From Nelumbo lutea (lineage: Eukaryota; Streptophyta; Magnoliopsida; Proteales; Nelumbonaceae), in assembly GCA_022828595.1 (NCBI GenBank), contig JAKGHH010000003.1, forward strand, positions 10,602,934-10,666,933: a stretch of 64,000 nucleotides of DNA, in the 5' to 3' direction. Both the position numbers and the translations under genes were made by a program. Of this stretch, positions 1 through 16,562 are shown one piece after another. Under the pieces are notes generated by a model. It was not told the DNA's origin and did no database searches. It worked only from the letters and a program-made list of their open reading frames with translations. The number at the start of each line of letters is the position of its first letter. Positions within the stretch are counted from its first letter, which is position 1.

Positions 1-995
1 GTTATCATAAAATTTAAAAGTATTTTAAGACGACAGCTGGCAGGAGCATGTGGAATGGAATTTAATCATGATGTCAGCAACTTTTCTTTTATTTGTTGAT
101 GGATTGGAGGATAAGGTATCCAAAAAAGTTTTTACTTTTTTTTTTTTTTGTTTTTCTTTTTATTTGATTCAAAATAAAACTTAAAAAGGTTTCCAAAAAA
201 TTCAACTTCAAACTTTGAAGGTCGAATCTTATAGGACCCACATAAGTCAAAAGAGAGTTGTTGACATTCTCCAGCTGGGTCAAAAATCCTCTTGCTTTCT
301 CTCACAAATGACAAAATTAATCAATGAAAGGAAGCGACGAGTGCATTAGTTCACAACTCATCACATACAAAGCAAAACAATAACGAGGCACGTAATTAAT
401 CTCATTCAAATATCATCATCGTCATACAAATACAATACAACCACCACTGAACTGGATTGTACCATTCAAAGGAAAGCCACACTTGGTTCAACACTCACAC
501 GAATATTCATGGCTCATGATGTTATAGAATTAATGAAAACACATCTGTTGGAGGTTGGAGATTATCTATCTGGTTACATGCATGCTCACTTGACCTTCTC
601 TCTTTTTATCTGCTTCAAGTCATGGGTATATTTATTTTCCTTTGAAGCTGGAGATTAATTATTGATGAAACCAAGCTAGTAATAATCCACACTGCTAACT
701 GCTGAGCTTAGTCAAGCATTTTACCACTCACTGTTAATAATTTTGTGTGTAATAAATAACCATACGATTTTAGCCATTCAATACATTCAAGTTTTCTTCA
801 AACATTATGTCTTGTGTGGTAAAGGCCCGAGATTCTTCTTGGCAAATTAAATGGGCCCCCTCACAGGGACTTAGATTGCTGGATGTCACTTATTCCATGG
901 TGGAAGATAAGCCCAATAAACGTAACACCCAATGGAGGAATCACCTCAACCCTCAGGTTATAAAAGCCTCAGTTCCTTACTACGTCAAATATTGT
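1..995. other. Intergenic, 5' flank of REX4-like gene
   Basis: AT-rich sequence with short A/T runs and no convincing exon. The short open frames here are low-complexity lysine/phenylalanine-rich translations of homopolymer tracts. The last 200 bases probably contain the promoter of the gene starting at 1100. I see no repeat ends or RNA gene. Confidence 0.5.
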
Positions 996-1004
996 CTATA
1001 AATA
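996..1004 (+). promoter_or_regulatory. TATA box of the REX4-like gene
   Basis: The sequence CTATAAATA lies 96 bases before the ATG at 1100, which would place transcription start near 1030 and give a 5' UTR of about 70 bases. It is a good plant TATA match in a region followed by a pyrimidine-rich leader. Confidence 0.55.
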
Positions 1005-1099
1005 CCCTCCCACGACCCTCCCCATTCAGCAGCAGATCCTCCAGTTTTCAGTTTTTAAATTTGCCTCTCTTGTGCGCATCAAAGTTAATAGCAGCTATC

Positions 1100-2974
1100 A
1101 TGGACAATAGAATTGAATCTTCTGAAACTCTAAGGTACACTCTCTCTCTCTTTCTCTCGTATAATCTTCTGGGGTTTTATATATATACTCATACTCTCAT
1201 AAATTAAAATGGGTGTTTGAAAAAAAAAAAAAAAGAGAAAAACTTACCCAAAGACTACCTTATTGCTACCTGCAGGAACAAGTGTGGTGCATGCTTCAGA
1301 CAGTTTAACAAAGTGGAGCACTTGGTGGATCACATGAGGACCTCATATCACTCGGTTCATGAGCCCATGTGTGGAATCTGTAGAAAGCATTGCCGCTCTT
1401 TCGAATCATTAAGGGAGCATCTTATAGGTTGGTATCGATCGAGTATCAACCCAACCCAAACTAAACCAAATGCTACTACGACAACTTCTATCTTGAACTG
1501 GCCATGCATTAAGTTAACTTTTTTTTCTTTATATATGCTCACCTACGAGACATGACGACGCACTTACGCTTAGTTGCTTTTGAAGGCCCACTGCCAAAGG
1601 TGGAATGTGCAAGAATATTTGGCGTCAGAGGATGCAACATCTGCTTAACCATTCTCGACACCCCTAATGCTCTTAGGGCTCACCGAGGAGCATGCCAACT
1701 CTCCCGAGTGTCTCCCGTAAACGCTGCTCTCGATCTATCTACCTCTGCAAATTAATTAATTAAGCATGAAAGCAGTAACTTATATTAATTCTATATATAC
1801 AATAAAATAATTAATAATAATATATCTTCTGTTTCTGCTTCCAGCAGGGTTTGCTTTCTCGAATGTCCAACTTGGGAATAAAAGACGATCTTCTCAAAGT
1901 GGATGGTGGAAGGATAAAAGGTCCACAAGTAGTTGCACTAGGTTGCAAAATGGTTGGTGGTGGCAGTGATGGCTCACTGGATCTCTGTGCTAGAGTTTGC
2001 CTCATTGATCAAGATGAAAACATCATCTTCCATTCTTATGTGAAACCACAGATTCCTGTCACCAACTACAGGTATTTTTTGTTTGTTCATATTTTAATTT
2101 TGATATATTATAAATTTATGAACCATCATATCATATCTGAATGCCATTGATGAAGCTCAAGCTTAATTATATACAAGCAAGAAAACAATAACTACGTACG
2201 TACTGTAGATATGAAACTACCGGCATCCGCCCAGAACATCTGAGAGATGCAACGCCACTGAAGCAAGTGCAAAGGAAGGCTCAAGACTTCCTGTGCAATG
2301 GCGAACCAATATGGAAGATTCGTTCCAGAAGTGGGAAAGCAAGGATTCTTGTAGGCCATGGCTTGGATCAAGAACTTGAGCGCTTAGGAATCGAGTATCC
2401 TGCACACTTGATCAGGTATATATAGCTGATGATGAAGTTGTAACAGTTAATCCAATGCTCAAGAGCAACTAACAAACGTCCGTTAATAATCTGATGTTTG
2501 TATGTTCAGGGATACAGCCAAATACCCTCCCCTGATGAAAACGAGCAAGCTCAGCAACTCACTCAAGTACCTTACTCGAGCATATCTTGGGCAAGTATAA
2601 GTATTCTATGGTCTATACAGAAAACAAGATCTATATATATCGCTCTAAGCATATAATTTTAGTTTATAGATCAAAAGCTTGAACCTTGCAACGCTATTTA
2701 TGTATGTAACACGTTTGACAGGTACGATATCCAAACTGGAATACAAGACCCGTATGAGGATTGTGTGGCTACGATGAGACTTTACATGAGAATGAAATCA
2801 AAAGTTCACCAGATGGAAGAGTACCCGCTTGCTACGGATGCACAAAATCGCAACAACTTCGCTGTTTGGAGGCAGAACGAGCTCGAGAGGATGACACCTG
2901 ATGAGCTATTGGCCATATCAAGGTCCGACTACTACTGCTGGTGCTTGGATTCCATCAATGTGCCAGAACAGTGA
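1100..2974 (+). CDS. REX4-like zinc-finger/DEDD exonuclease-fold protein
   Basis: Seven exons: 1100-1134, 1276-1427, 1586-1716, 1848-2071, 2209-2415, 2510-2590, 2722-2974, giving 360 residues. Residues 15-37 are a C2H2 finger (C15, C18, H31, H37); CGIC at 44-47 starts a second finger-like unit ending near H60, and C79/C82 start a third. From about residue 130 the protein follows the REX4-type RNase T/DEDDh exonuclease fold (VGGGSDGSLDLCARVC, then DTAKYPPLMKTSKLSNSLKY). Family members trim RNA 3' ends, rRNA precursors among them. Here the first catalytic motif, normally DCEM, reads GCKM (G138, K140), and the catalytic His of the last motif is Q285; D234 and D290 remain. Intron 6 needs a GC donor (GCAAGT at 2591). 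I infer a catalytically dead or altered paralogue; the fold assignment is firm, the activity is not. Confidence 0.88.
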
Positions 2975-4896
2975 ACACCTCTGCTTGTTTATCCGAGGCG
3001 TCATAAGAAACAATATAATAAGATATGGGTAGGTATATTATATTAAAGTTTTATATATATAGAAGGTATCAGAGAGGTTATGTTGATAGTAAACCTAATA
3101 ATTAATGTGCTTTAAGCAGGTGTGTATTGAGTTTCTATGAAGATTTAGATAATTGATTATTGATCTAAAAATGTCATGTCCTAGCTAGCCAGCATTCTCA
3201 CTTTCGTTTACATGAAGTTAACATAAATTGACAAGCTTATATTATAAGGAGAAAATCGTGCAGATTATGATCCAGGAAACTGATGGATGGCAAACCGGTA
3301 GCTTATGATCAATGAAGTAATAGCACTGGTAGCTTACAATCTAATGGTCATAACATAACTCTCATAAGAGATAAAAAACAACATTAAACAAACCATATAC
3401 ATAGGAGACAACCAAACCCGATACAAACCCACATTAATCTATTGCCATTAATTTGGATATGGGGTGTGCTACATGCATGATACATCATGTTTTTTACCGG
3501 TCCGATCTGTTTAATGTCATATTCATTATTAAATTATCGGTACTTAAAATCATTTTTTTAATATTTGTATCCGTGCCTTTTTTCTCTATCTTTGCCCTTT
3601 TAATATCCTTCGACTGTAACAATCACTTTTTCTTATGGGTATCGGTGATTGTCTTCTATGCACATGACTAAACCATCTATCTACCTTCTCTCATTTGAAC
3701 CTCATCACACCATTTTTACAATAACCTACTATTCTCCCCGTAACACTGGATCAGTCACCATTCACTGATTTGGAACATCATATGAGCAAATTAATATAAA
3801 ATTAAACGACTGAGGCAGTTTATTAGTTACTTCATTCTTTGAATTATATTGTACTTTCTCGTTAGACTATGCTATAGTAGTGTGCCCTTTGGTGCTTGTC
3901 TTTGCTTTATCAATCCCTACCCGAACCCATAGCAGCTAGTCTGGTCTGGTATTTAGAGAGAGAGCGAGAGAGAGAAACCTTTCGGGTTTTTTTATTTTTA
4001 TTTTTTATTTTGGTGGTAAACATCATATTTTTAAGGATAAACTCCTTGTACTTAGAGGGTGGTAAGAGTAATTAGCCCCCTCAAATTTGTTTTGTGACGA
4101 AGACTGTCCATTCAAGATTCTATAAGTGGACACCAATATCAAAATGATGAAAGTAACCATATTAAATAACAAATTATTTCAAGGCATTGATGAACTGATC
4201 ATTCTGCGTTTTCAAGATGAATTTAAAGCTTAGAGAAACATGTGTGGAGGTTTAGAAAAACTAGGTCAAAGGGCATAATGCTGTCTGTAATTTAGTCCAT
4301 TTCTAAATCCAATTCACCAGACCCGTACAACAGGTCCATCAAGAAACGGTTCGGAGTTCAGACGGGGTGAATCTCAGGACCCCACCTTTCGTCTCTCTCT
4401 CTCAAAAAAAAAGGTAATCAAATATATTATTTCGACGACAAGAATAAAGAAAAATACTGTTTAAGCAAGACTTTCTGCCCATCCCCCTTAGGCCAAAGCC
4501 CACCAGGTATGAAGTTTGGACAAGCATAGGCCCACTTATACTTTATACTGAAATTTAATTAATTATAATGTGAGATACGGAAATTTAATACTTGATATCA
4601 AATAGACTCTAATGTCATCTCAAAGAATCATTCAACCTAAAAGCTTAAAATGTTAATAGAGGTCTCTTGATACAAGTATTTATTCCCTAACACTCATGCA
4701 TGAGATGCAATAAAAAAAAAATCCAAATGCAAATTTTGGCATTATTGAAATAGAGTAGGATAGTGTAGATACAAAATTTCAAACACTGCACTGTACATAT
4801 TTAAGCATCTAGAGGCCTCTTACATGTTTAGGTAGTGCTTTTAATTTTAATAGAGTGGGATAATGGTAGTGACATCCTGAAAACTGCTTCCTTTAA
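2975..4896. other. Intergenic between convergent genes
   Basis: Holds the 3' ends of the REX4-like gene and of the AOR gene. AT-rich with short microsatellite-like runs (GAGA near 3957-3976, TCTC near 4391-4404). I see no exon, RNA gene or clear transposon end. Confidence 0.5.
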
Positions 4897-8851
<3,955 letters not shown>

Positions 8852-9252
8852 TTACTTTCATACAAGCGTTGATAAGCTTAGCGCATTTCGCTTTATTATC
8901 GTGGCTGCGAGATGCGCACACGTGTGCATGCCTCGGATGCAACCACGTGTAACTAATCAGGAATGATAACCATTAGTTAGTTGTTCGTACGGAAATGTTC
9001 CGGAACAAGAATTTCCACACGAACAGAAATAAACAAGAATAATGCCAAACGGGACCTAAAGTACAATCGTGCATTGGATTGGGAACATCTCACGGTCTCA
9101 CCACAAAGAATAAGGGGAATTCGGATTGGTTGAAGGTGATTGTTTCGGCTGTGTTACCAATGATAACACCCCCATTTTATTGGGATCGGATAAAAGTAGT
9201 TTTTATAGTTTTTAATTTTTTCAAGGTTAGGTTGAGAGTATCTTAAGGGAAA

Positions 9253-9397
9253 ATGTATGATACTAAAAGGATATGGTATAGAAAGAGTTTTGACCGATTA
9301 AAACTCACTCATGAATCTTGATAAATAACATTTATGATTCTGATTGATTGTTAAATCTTTTTTCAGATATTATGTCTTTTTCATAACATAGTCGAAC
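9253..9397 (-). mobile_element. CTATGAT-family MITE, copy A
   Basis: In reverse orientation this reads close to the copies at 16605-16759, 30269-30428 and 53805-53985: a CTATGAT-like start, then CCAATCA-type phrase, GAATCATAAATG, TTATCAAGATTCATGAGTGA, GTTTTAATCGGTCAAAACT, and a CATACC/TTTTAGTATCAT end. There is no coding capacity. Confidence 0.6.
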
Positions 9398-10009
9398 CTG
9401 TATTTTAAAGGACAAATGTCAAAAAAAAATTCTAGTGTTGAGGACCAAACAGCATAGGCTATGCGGTTGAGAGCATTTCTGAGATAAACATATTAAGCAT
9501 AATATTAATTAAAAATGTAAACTTAAATTTTAAAATAAATGTTCTAAAAAACCTATTATCTAAAATTAAAATACATAAAATTAACATGTAAGACGTATTC
9601 AAATGAAATTTTTAAAATAAAATCAAACATATAAAACATATTCAAGCATGTAAAACCCTTACTCTCTTTTTTTCCTCGATTGCATTACTTCAAATAGCTA
9701 GTTTGATGTAAAACATCTTGCCCTGATTCTGTGAGCCGCCTTTGTAACAAGCCCCTCAAGGAAATCCCAAAGAAATCTATGTAAGGGTCTTAAATTCTTA
9801 ATCCCTACAAGCCCCTAGCCCAGCTGCTAGGTTCAAAAAAGAACAAAAAACGCAAAAAAAAGTGGGTAAATTAGTAATTATCTCCTATTTTATTTTGACA
9901 AAAATGAAAGACATGGATATGAACGTATTCATCCCAAAATTGTTCTCAACAGCATATTTGAAGAAAAATTTTCTACATGATTCTTTAATTGAGAAAGGCT
10001 AATGGGGTG

Positions 10010-10330
10010 GAAGAATTTGTTGGCAGGTAAACAAATTTTTGGAGTTAGATGGGCGGTTAATAATGGGAGGAGATAGACGTTTGGGGTGACCCATGCGTTC
10101 CAAAGATAAATGGTGATCATATTATTGGAAAAATGTGGAAAAATGAGGTGACTAATCATATCCGTACTCAATATTGCCTCAAGGTTAAAAGCATTCGTCC
10201 AGGCAATCACAATTGGGAAGATGGGCTAACTTGGGACCCAGATCCAAAATGATAAATTTACTTTCAAATCTGCATACCATGTAGCCATTAGTATGTGTGA
10301 GAATAGAGAATTTGAAAAATAGCTTAGATG
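10010..10330 (+). pseudogene. Decayed LINE reverse-transcriptase C-terminal fragment
   Basis: With frameshifts, the + strand reads KQIFGVRWAVNNGRR, then LTWDPDPK and KFTFKSAYHVA. These match the region at the end of plant LINE reverse transcriptases that leads into the zf-RVT domain (usually RVGNG, D-x-L-x-W, and G-K-F-S-V-K-S-A-Y). Stops and frameshifts show it is dead. Confidence 0.6.
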
Positions 10331-12577
10331 ACACGTTTAAAAAAGTGTTGGAAATGTATATGGAACTTATAATGGAAATCTTCAAGGTAGAGGCATTGGA
10401 GAAGATGGGTCTTGAAATGGAGCTGAAAAAGAATGAGTTAAAGACTTTTTAAACCTCTCCTGATATTGTCGATTGGACATAGTTCTCCCCTCTTAAATTT
10501 ATAAACTGTCATGTCTAATGGATTAAGAAAAATGACTAATATATCCCTAGTTAAATTTGAGATTAAATTGATTTTTAATTAATTAAAAAAAAAAAACCCA
10601 TCATCTTCGACCTTAGAATAATGAGAACTTGATTGCTGATGGAGCTGCATCTATCCACTAATCCACCTATCTTCCTACCTGTAAATTAGTTAAAACTAAT
10701 CTGAAATCATAAATCTAAGCGCAAAAGGGTACATTTGACGTTCACATTTGTTTTTATATATTTAAAAAAAAAAACTGTTTGCAAAAAAAAAAAGAAAAAC
10801 ATATCAATTTTGTTATAAATAAGACCCTTCTCTGAGGTTGCCTTTTTCTTGGTGAGGGGAGGTTTCTGTCCATATATAAAGACAACCAAATAAGCAAAGA
10901 AGTAATAAAGGGAAAAACTGGATTTTTTTTAAATGAAACCACACATGATGTTATGTACTAAATAAATATGAATGGAGTGTTAATAGATGGGAGGGTTTTG
11001 TCTGCTGATGTCATCCAAGAGGGGGAGGTCAAGTACGAATGACAGAGGGTGGGTTCTGGGCAGCGATCATATTCCCGTCCCCCCGAGCCCAATTTGAAAT
11101 TAACCCCGTCCCCAATTCCGATCTTCACTAGGGATCCCCAAAGGAGATGGGCTTCCCGCAGGGGCTAGACTTTCTGAAATGTATTAATTAATAGTATTTA
11201 AAAAGTAAATTTACTTAAAATAAAAAATAAATTTAAAATATAAATAATATTTTAAATATATTTTGATTATATAGTATAATAATATAAATAATATTATAAG
11301 TATAATATATTTAATATAAATAATATTTAACACATAATTGGAATCATGGCAGAGCAGGTACTTCATTCCACATCTCTGACCCCAACCCCAGTTGGGAATC
11401 CCTATCAATCTCATCCCTGACCCCATCTCATCGGGTCAGGGAGGTCGGGTATCCAAAGGGAATGAGAAAATTGCCATCCTAGGTCTAAATCCAATTTAAA
11501 AAATAAGGGAATGTTTCAGTATTTAAGTCAAATATCAGAGGAGACTTATGTTTTTACCAATTTGGTTTAAGTCAAATATTCTGTGATGTTGTAGCTAGAG
11601 CAATTTGGTTTGGTAGTGATTTTAGTTTAAAAGCTGATGTTTCTGATTATAATATTTACTCTGTGTATTGGCTTGCTGAATCTTGTGATTATTTAAAGGC
11701 AAATTCCTTAGATCCTTCTTTTGATTTCTTATGTTTTTTAATTTATTTTGTGGTCCATTTGTAATACTAGAAATGAAATATGCGAGTTCAAATTAGCCCC
11801 CAACAACACCCCACAGCATATCCCATATTAGGATCTTCCGATGGTAGTATAAAAAATGATGAGGTATCATCAGAAGATATTCCCAATACACAGTGGGTAT
11901 GTGTTATGGGACGTTGTGGAAAATTATCTTATCAGGGCTGATTTTAACTCGAAATATGCTACTCTAAAGCTAATTTACATTTGAGATCTGCATTAAGTTG
12001 TATACATAATTCGATTCAGAATCTAGTAAGCGGGTTCCGGCAAGGGACATCAGGAAAGTTGTGTCCAAGCCATTATCAAGTGATAAAAAATAGTTGCCAT
12101 TGGCGGTCTCCGGAACCAGGTTGGGTCAAACTTCGAAGTAAATTCTGATGCAGGCTTTCCGCTTTCGGTATGGTGCCGTGGTGATTTACGATTGGAATGG
12201 ATGTAGGAGTGAGCAAGTGATTTATTCGATTAAAAATTAAGTTGAACAAATCAAAATTTTAAATGAAAAATCGAATTAAAACCAAAATAATCAAAACCGA
12301 AATTGTATTTCGGTTTTTTATTATTTCAGTTCAAATCAATACTATACATGATGGTGTGCGATCTGGAAGCTCCTAGTTGTAGGGCAATTTGAACGCCTGT
12401 CGTTAAGTAGATCGCTCGAATTGCAAGGAAATAGAGGTATCAAAGAACCCTGGGTGGCTAACCCGACGAGCTCGCTCCGATGCTTAAGCCAGTAATAGTA
12501 TATGTGAGCTGAGAGTTTGAGAACAAGGAGAACTACAATGCACTAAATCGCGCATACCTTCTGAGGTTGGAGGTAAG

Positions 12578-12592
12578 GCCTTTATATAGGCA
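12578..12592 (-). promoter_or_regulatory. Possible TATA box in the left inverted end
   Basis: On the minus strand this stretch contains CTATATAAAGG, a classic TATA sequence, pointing outward through the left inverted repeat. It may be a relic of a terminal promoter. Confidence 0.3.
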
Positions 12593-13517
12593 TTGTTTGG
12601 CATGGGTATCACACAACGCGCCTAGGAAGACGTACTTAACTGCTCTGAAGTCCTAGGAGGTAGTCGTGCACATAGGCCAATCTTTGCGCCTTACTCAGTT
12701 TCCTCCAAAACATTCGGTGTGAGAGATGACTTCCAAGATACCCAAGAGTGATGGGATGCATGCAGAATTTGTGCGTCGATGTTGGAATTTAAATAGTGGG
12801 TCAGTGACACAGCTGCACTATGTTAGTCCTTTAAGGTGTTGGTCGTCTACTCCTACAATAAGCCACAAGGAACTCAATCTGCGGGGGCAGCTTTACTAAC
12901 TGCAGGTTGCCATATCACATTGGAACCTTGAAAGGCTCAACCCACAAGGGCGATTGTAGTCTTTTGGCTGCCGGCTCCCGCGGGGGCTCAACCTGTAGGG
13001 GCAAATAGGACTGACAAGGCTCGTTCAGGCTGATTACGCTCTAATCGCCTCCTTGGCATAGGTAGACAAGTCCTAATTGCCTCCTCGGCATAGGCAGACA
13101 AGTCCTAGTCGCCTCTTCGGCATGGGAAGATAAGTCTTAAATGCCTCCCCGGTATAAGCGCGACAAGTTCCAATCGCCTCTTCCACTTGTGCAAGTGAGT
13201 AGCTCGTGCATGGACAAATCAGGTACATACCCTACAATGTCCATCCACCTCAGCATATAGCAATACTGGGTTATTCCTGCTTGGAATCCAACTCGTTATC
13301 TTGACACTTCGAGATAACCAACACTTAGAAAAATTTCGGGATAACTAATAAAAAGTTCAAGATAACCAATAGTTAGAAAAATTTATGTGGATCATTATGT
13401 TTCATTAACAAAAAGTTCTGAGTACATGGTAGGAGAGAGAGAAGAACAACTACAACCGAGCTCAGAGGCTCGGGACATACACTATGTAGGGAAGTCCAAG
13501 AAAAGAGGCAAGAAGTA

Positions 13518-15561
13518 TCAATCGTCCCGGGGCTCTTTGCCCCTAGTAGCAATGCTGGTGGGCTGATCAGTCTCCATGAGATCATTGGCGGCGTCGGAGG
13601 CACCACCTCCCTCATCCCCTTCCATAGTCTCCTCGCCAAAGAGGTCGCCGCTCTCCTCCTCCTCGGAGTCAGGGTCCTTAGCTACCTCGAGGGCCATCTC
13701 CTCGGTGATCTTTGATGTGGTAATAGCGCTGAGGTCAAGGTGAGGAAACTCACATCAGGTCAACCACCTGCTAAGTTTGAAGCCTTTGAGGTAGTCCGTC
13801 GTCCCATTCTCGAAAAATAACTCGCATTGTTCCGCCGAAGACTTATACTCCTCGACGGCCTTAATCTTTGCCTCCTCCATCGAGCAAAGCAGGATGTCAG
13901 TTCGCTCCTTCACCAGATCCTCGAGGTTCTGGACCTCTCTTTTAAGGGTTGCCTTGCGCTCCTTCAACTCCTCCTTCTCCACCATCAGAACTACCAATAG
14001 TTCTTTATGAGCTCGTGCATCCCTCAATAATTTGTTGTTCTCACTGTGAGCTAGGTTCAGATCGATTCCTCGGCTTCGAGAGCCCGCTTTAAATTCATCT
14101 CGGACTGGTAGACCAGAGCATGGGTCGAAGAGTTCACCTGACAAGAGGAGAAACGAGATATAAGTACTGAGAAAAAATCTAAGTACAAAAAGATTGAAGG
14201 TTGGTTACATACCACCATGCAGTGTGTCGCCGCTTTTTCTCCGAGCTGCACAGCCAGTAGCTCGGCCCACCGAGTAACCTCTTCAGGGAAGACTGCGTTT
14301 TTGCTCTTGAGGAGACCAAGATTCGGGCTCAAGACACTCCGAGTTGGGACGTCGCTACTCGATGGGATGGCCTCCTGAGCTGGTTGGGGGCCTTGGAGGA
14401 TGTAGTTTCCTTAGGCAATTGGCATGGGGAAGCCCTATCCTGATCCTCCTTGACTAGGTCGATTACCGGGGGATGTTCGGTGTCAAATGGAGGTTCGGAA
14501 GAGGTGGCACCAACGCCCGAAGTGGGAACCTCCACTTGAATATGGGCCTTCTTGGAGGCTCTCTTTTCTTCTTGCACTTCTGCATTCCTTTGAAGAGCTC
14601 GTCAACAGAGAAGTCAACCATGATAACTGTAGCAAAGCAACAAATAGAGTTAGAGGCAATGTCATCAAAGTAAAACAAAATAAGAGAAAGAATACAATAG
14701 TTAGCGACCTACCGAGAGGACTTAGGTCGGCCTGCATGAGCTTCTCTTCGGTCACGAAGTTCTCGAACTTCAAGCCTAGCTTCGCCCAAGCCCGGACTTC
14801 CTCCTGCACCTTTTTATCTAGCCTAACATCGGGGTCCTAGATGGCAGGTCTCCAGTGAGTTGGAAAAGGCCACCCTTTCGTGTTACAAACTACGAAATAA
14901 TGCCTCTTCCAAGCTGGGACTTTGTTGGGGAGCTCGTGTAACAACTTGTACCTGGGGCGTGGAGACATGTAGTAAATATGCCTGTGCTCGAATAGAACAA
15001 AGACAGAATTCTTTTTTATGGAAAGGATCGAGGAAAAAATGTCGAGGACAAGAGGTCAATTATAGTCATGAAAAAGGGAGATGGTACCTACAATATTACG
15101 AAGGAGTTAGGGTGGAGCTGGTCGATGGCGATGTCAAAAAATTTGATGATCTCGACTATGAAAGGGTGGAGTGAAAAACGAAGGCCAGCTATGAGTTGTT
15201 CCTCGAAGACCACGATCTCGTCGTGACTGTGATCCCAAGGAAATTGGCCCAAGGGGATAATATAAATGAGATCGTTAGGAAGTCTATAGTGATCAACCAA
15301 GGATAGGATCTTGTCCGCTGTCATTATAGACGGACCGAAGCTGTCTGGCAGTCGACCTCGATGTGAGGAGGAGGCCGATTTGCTAGAAGTTTCTCGCTCT
15401 TGCCGAGGTGAGACTATCTCAGACGGATTGGGGTCCTCATCCTGTGCCAAAGTGCCCACCTCAACAGGATGAAGCCCCGCAGTCTGTGCTAAGGTACCCA
15501 CCTCGGCCCCAGTGGACTCACTACTCCCATCTAGAAGGCTATCTAAACTAAGGCTAGACAT
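13518..15561 (-). CDS. Putative gypsy-type transposon protein (Transposase_28-like), multi-exon
   Basis: Starts at the ATG giving MSSLSLDSLLDGSSE (15561). The first exon carries the family hallmark VFEEQLIAGLRFSLHPFIVE near residues 120-140, ending about 15095. Later segments: YKLLHELPNKVPAWKRHYFV with WPFPTHW (about 14870-14950), EEVRAWAKLGLKFENFVTEE (about 14740-14810, donor GTAGGT), VDFSVDELFKGMQ and a Pro/Glu-rich linker (14340-14615), MSPNLGLLKSKNAVFPEEVT (14210-14332), a Lys/Glu-rich coiled coil (13770-14130) and an acidic tail ending at 13518. Pfam calls this family a putative gypsy type transposon protein; its biochemical role is unknown. Some frame breaks between segments may be introns or decay; exon edges are only approximate. 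It is enclosed by the inverted ends of the element. Confidence 0.6.
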
Positions 15562-15740
15562 AATGAATAAAAAATGAACAAGCGAACTCAAAGTAAAGAG
15601 GGACAGAATAAGGCAAACTCACCGAAAGACGAAAGAAGAAGTGATCTACCTCGGATACAAGACGCGAGCTGAAGAACGGATGCGTGACCTCTACTCTCGA
15701 ATGCACTTTGAAGGACGAATGAAAGGGGCCTAGGTCCCCC

Positions 15741-15750
15741 CTATTTATAG
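15741..15750 (-). promoter_or_regulatory. TATA box of the transposon gene
   Basis: The minus strand reads CTATAAATAG, about 180 bases upstream of the ATG at 15561. The leader that follows has a possible donor (GGTGAG) near 15622, so a 5' UTR intron may exist. Confidence 0.5.
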
Positions 15751-16562
15751 CCACCATATCCAGGAACTGACGGTTTAGATTGTTGTGATCCTACAACTCT
15801 CATGAAAACCGATTGCACTCCCTTCGAGGAAAGATTTTGGTTGAGCACGGTTTTTGGCGTCCACGGAGTTTATAAACCGCGCCGAGTCGACACGTCCCCG
15901 ACACACGATCTGGTTTCTCCCACTAACCCGCATGGGTTACATCGGTCCGACCAAAAAACTGAGAGGTGAACCAAGAAGAAATCGAGCCAACCTACTTGCG
16001 CAGACCATGGACTCCCTGCATCGGGGTTGCGACCCCTGGCACGGGGAATGGGGGGCAATTGATGAGGGGTAAGTTGGCTTGACCTAGCAACCGAAGTACA
16101 TGTTGACGCGATCAGCCACTAGGATGACAACTCAGCAAGGGAGCCTTGCCAGCAACTCGGGAGCTCAGGACCTTGAGCACCTCATCATAAAGGCACCTCA
16201 GTACCTGATCCAGTTTGGAGCCAAAGAACCGAGGTGCAAGATTGGGGCCAAGGAACTGAAGCACCACGTAATCGACTCTAGAAGCTTCTCCAACGGACTC
16301 CGAATTCCCCGAGTTCACGTCATTCATTAACAAGGCTCATCCTCAAAACGAACGTACACGCGATTATTTGCTCACTAGCACTCTAGCATTCAAGTATTCA
16401 GCTCACATCCATAATATTGTACTAACTTAAGTATCAGAGCAACCTTGCAGGATTAGCCACCACGGGTTCTCTGATCTAATATCCTATAGGTTGGTCAAGC
16501 TTGTCACGCAAGTGTTGTTCAGATCATCTTCCAGTTAAGAGGATCCAGATCACGCACCATCA

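Larger units (their letters stand above)
12349..16562 (-). mobile_element. 4.2-kb element with long inverted ends and a Transposase_28-type gene
   Basis: The ends are TGATGGTGTGCGATCTGG and, inverted, TGATGGTGCGTGATCTGG. Flanks are ATACA on both sides (12344-12348 and 16563-16567), a possible 5-base target duplication. Inverted similarity is patchy but continues for about 200 bases or more: CTCCGATGCTTAAGCCAGTA on the left corresponds to CTCTGATACTTAAGTTAGTA on the right (inverted), followed on both by GTGAGCTGA and later ATCGCG. Inside is the gene at 13518-15561 on the minus strand. No reverse transcriptase, integrase or recognised DDE transposase is seen, so class is uncertain. Confidence 0.6.

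Noticed and set aside
14473..14840. Open frames on the + strand opposite the Transposase_28-type gene
   Set aside because: They are antisense shadows; the minus strand carries the family sequence.
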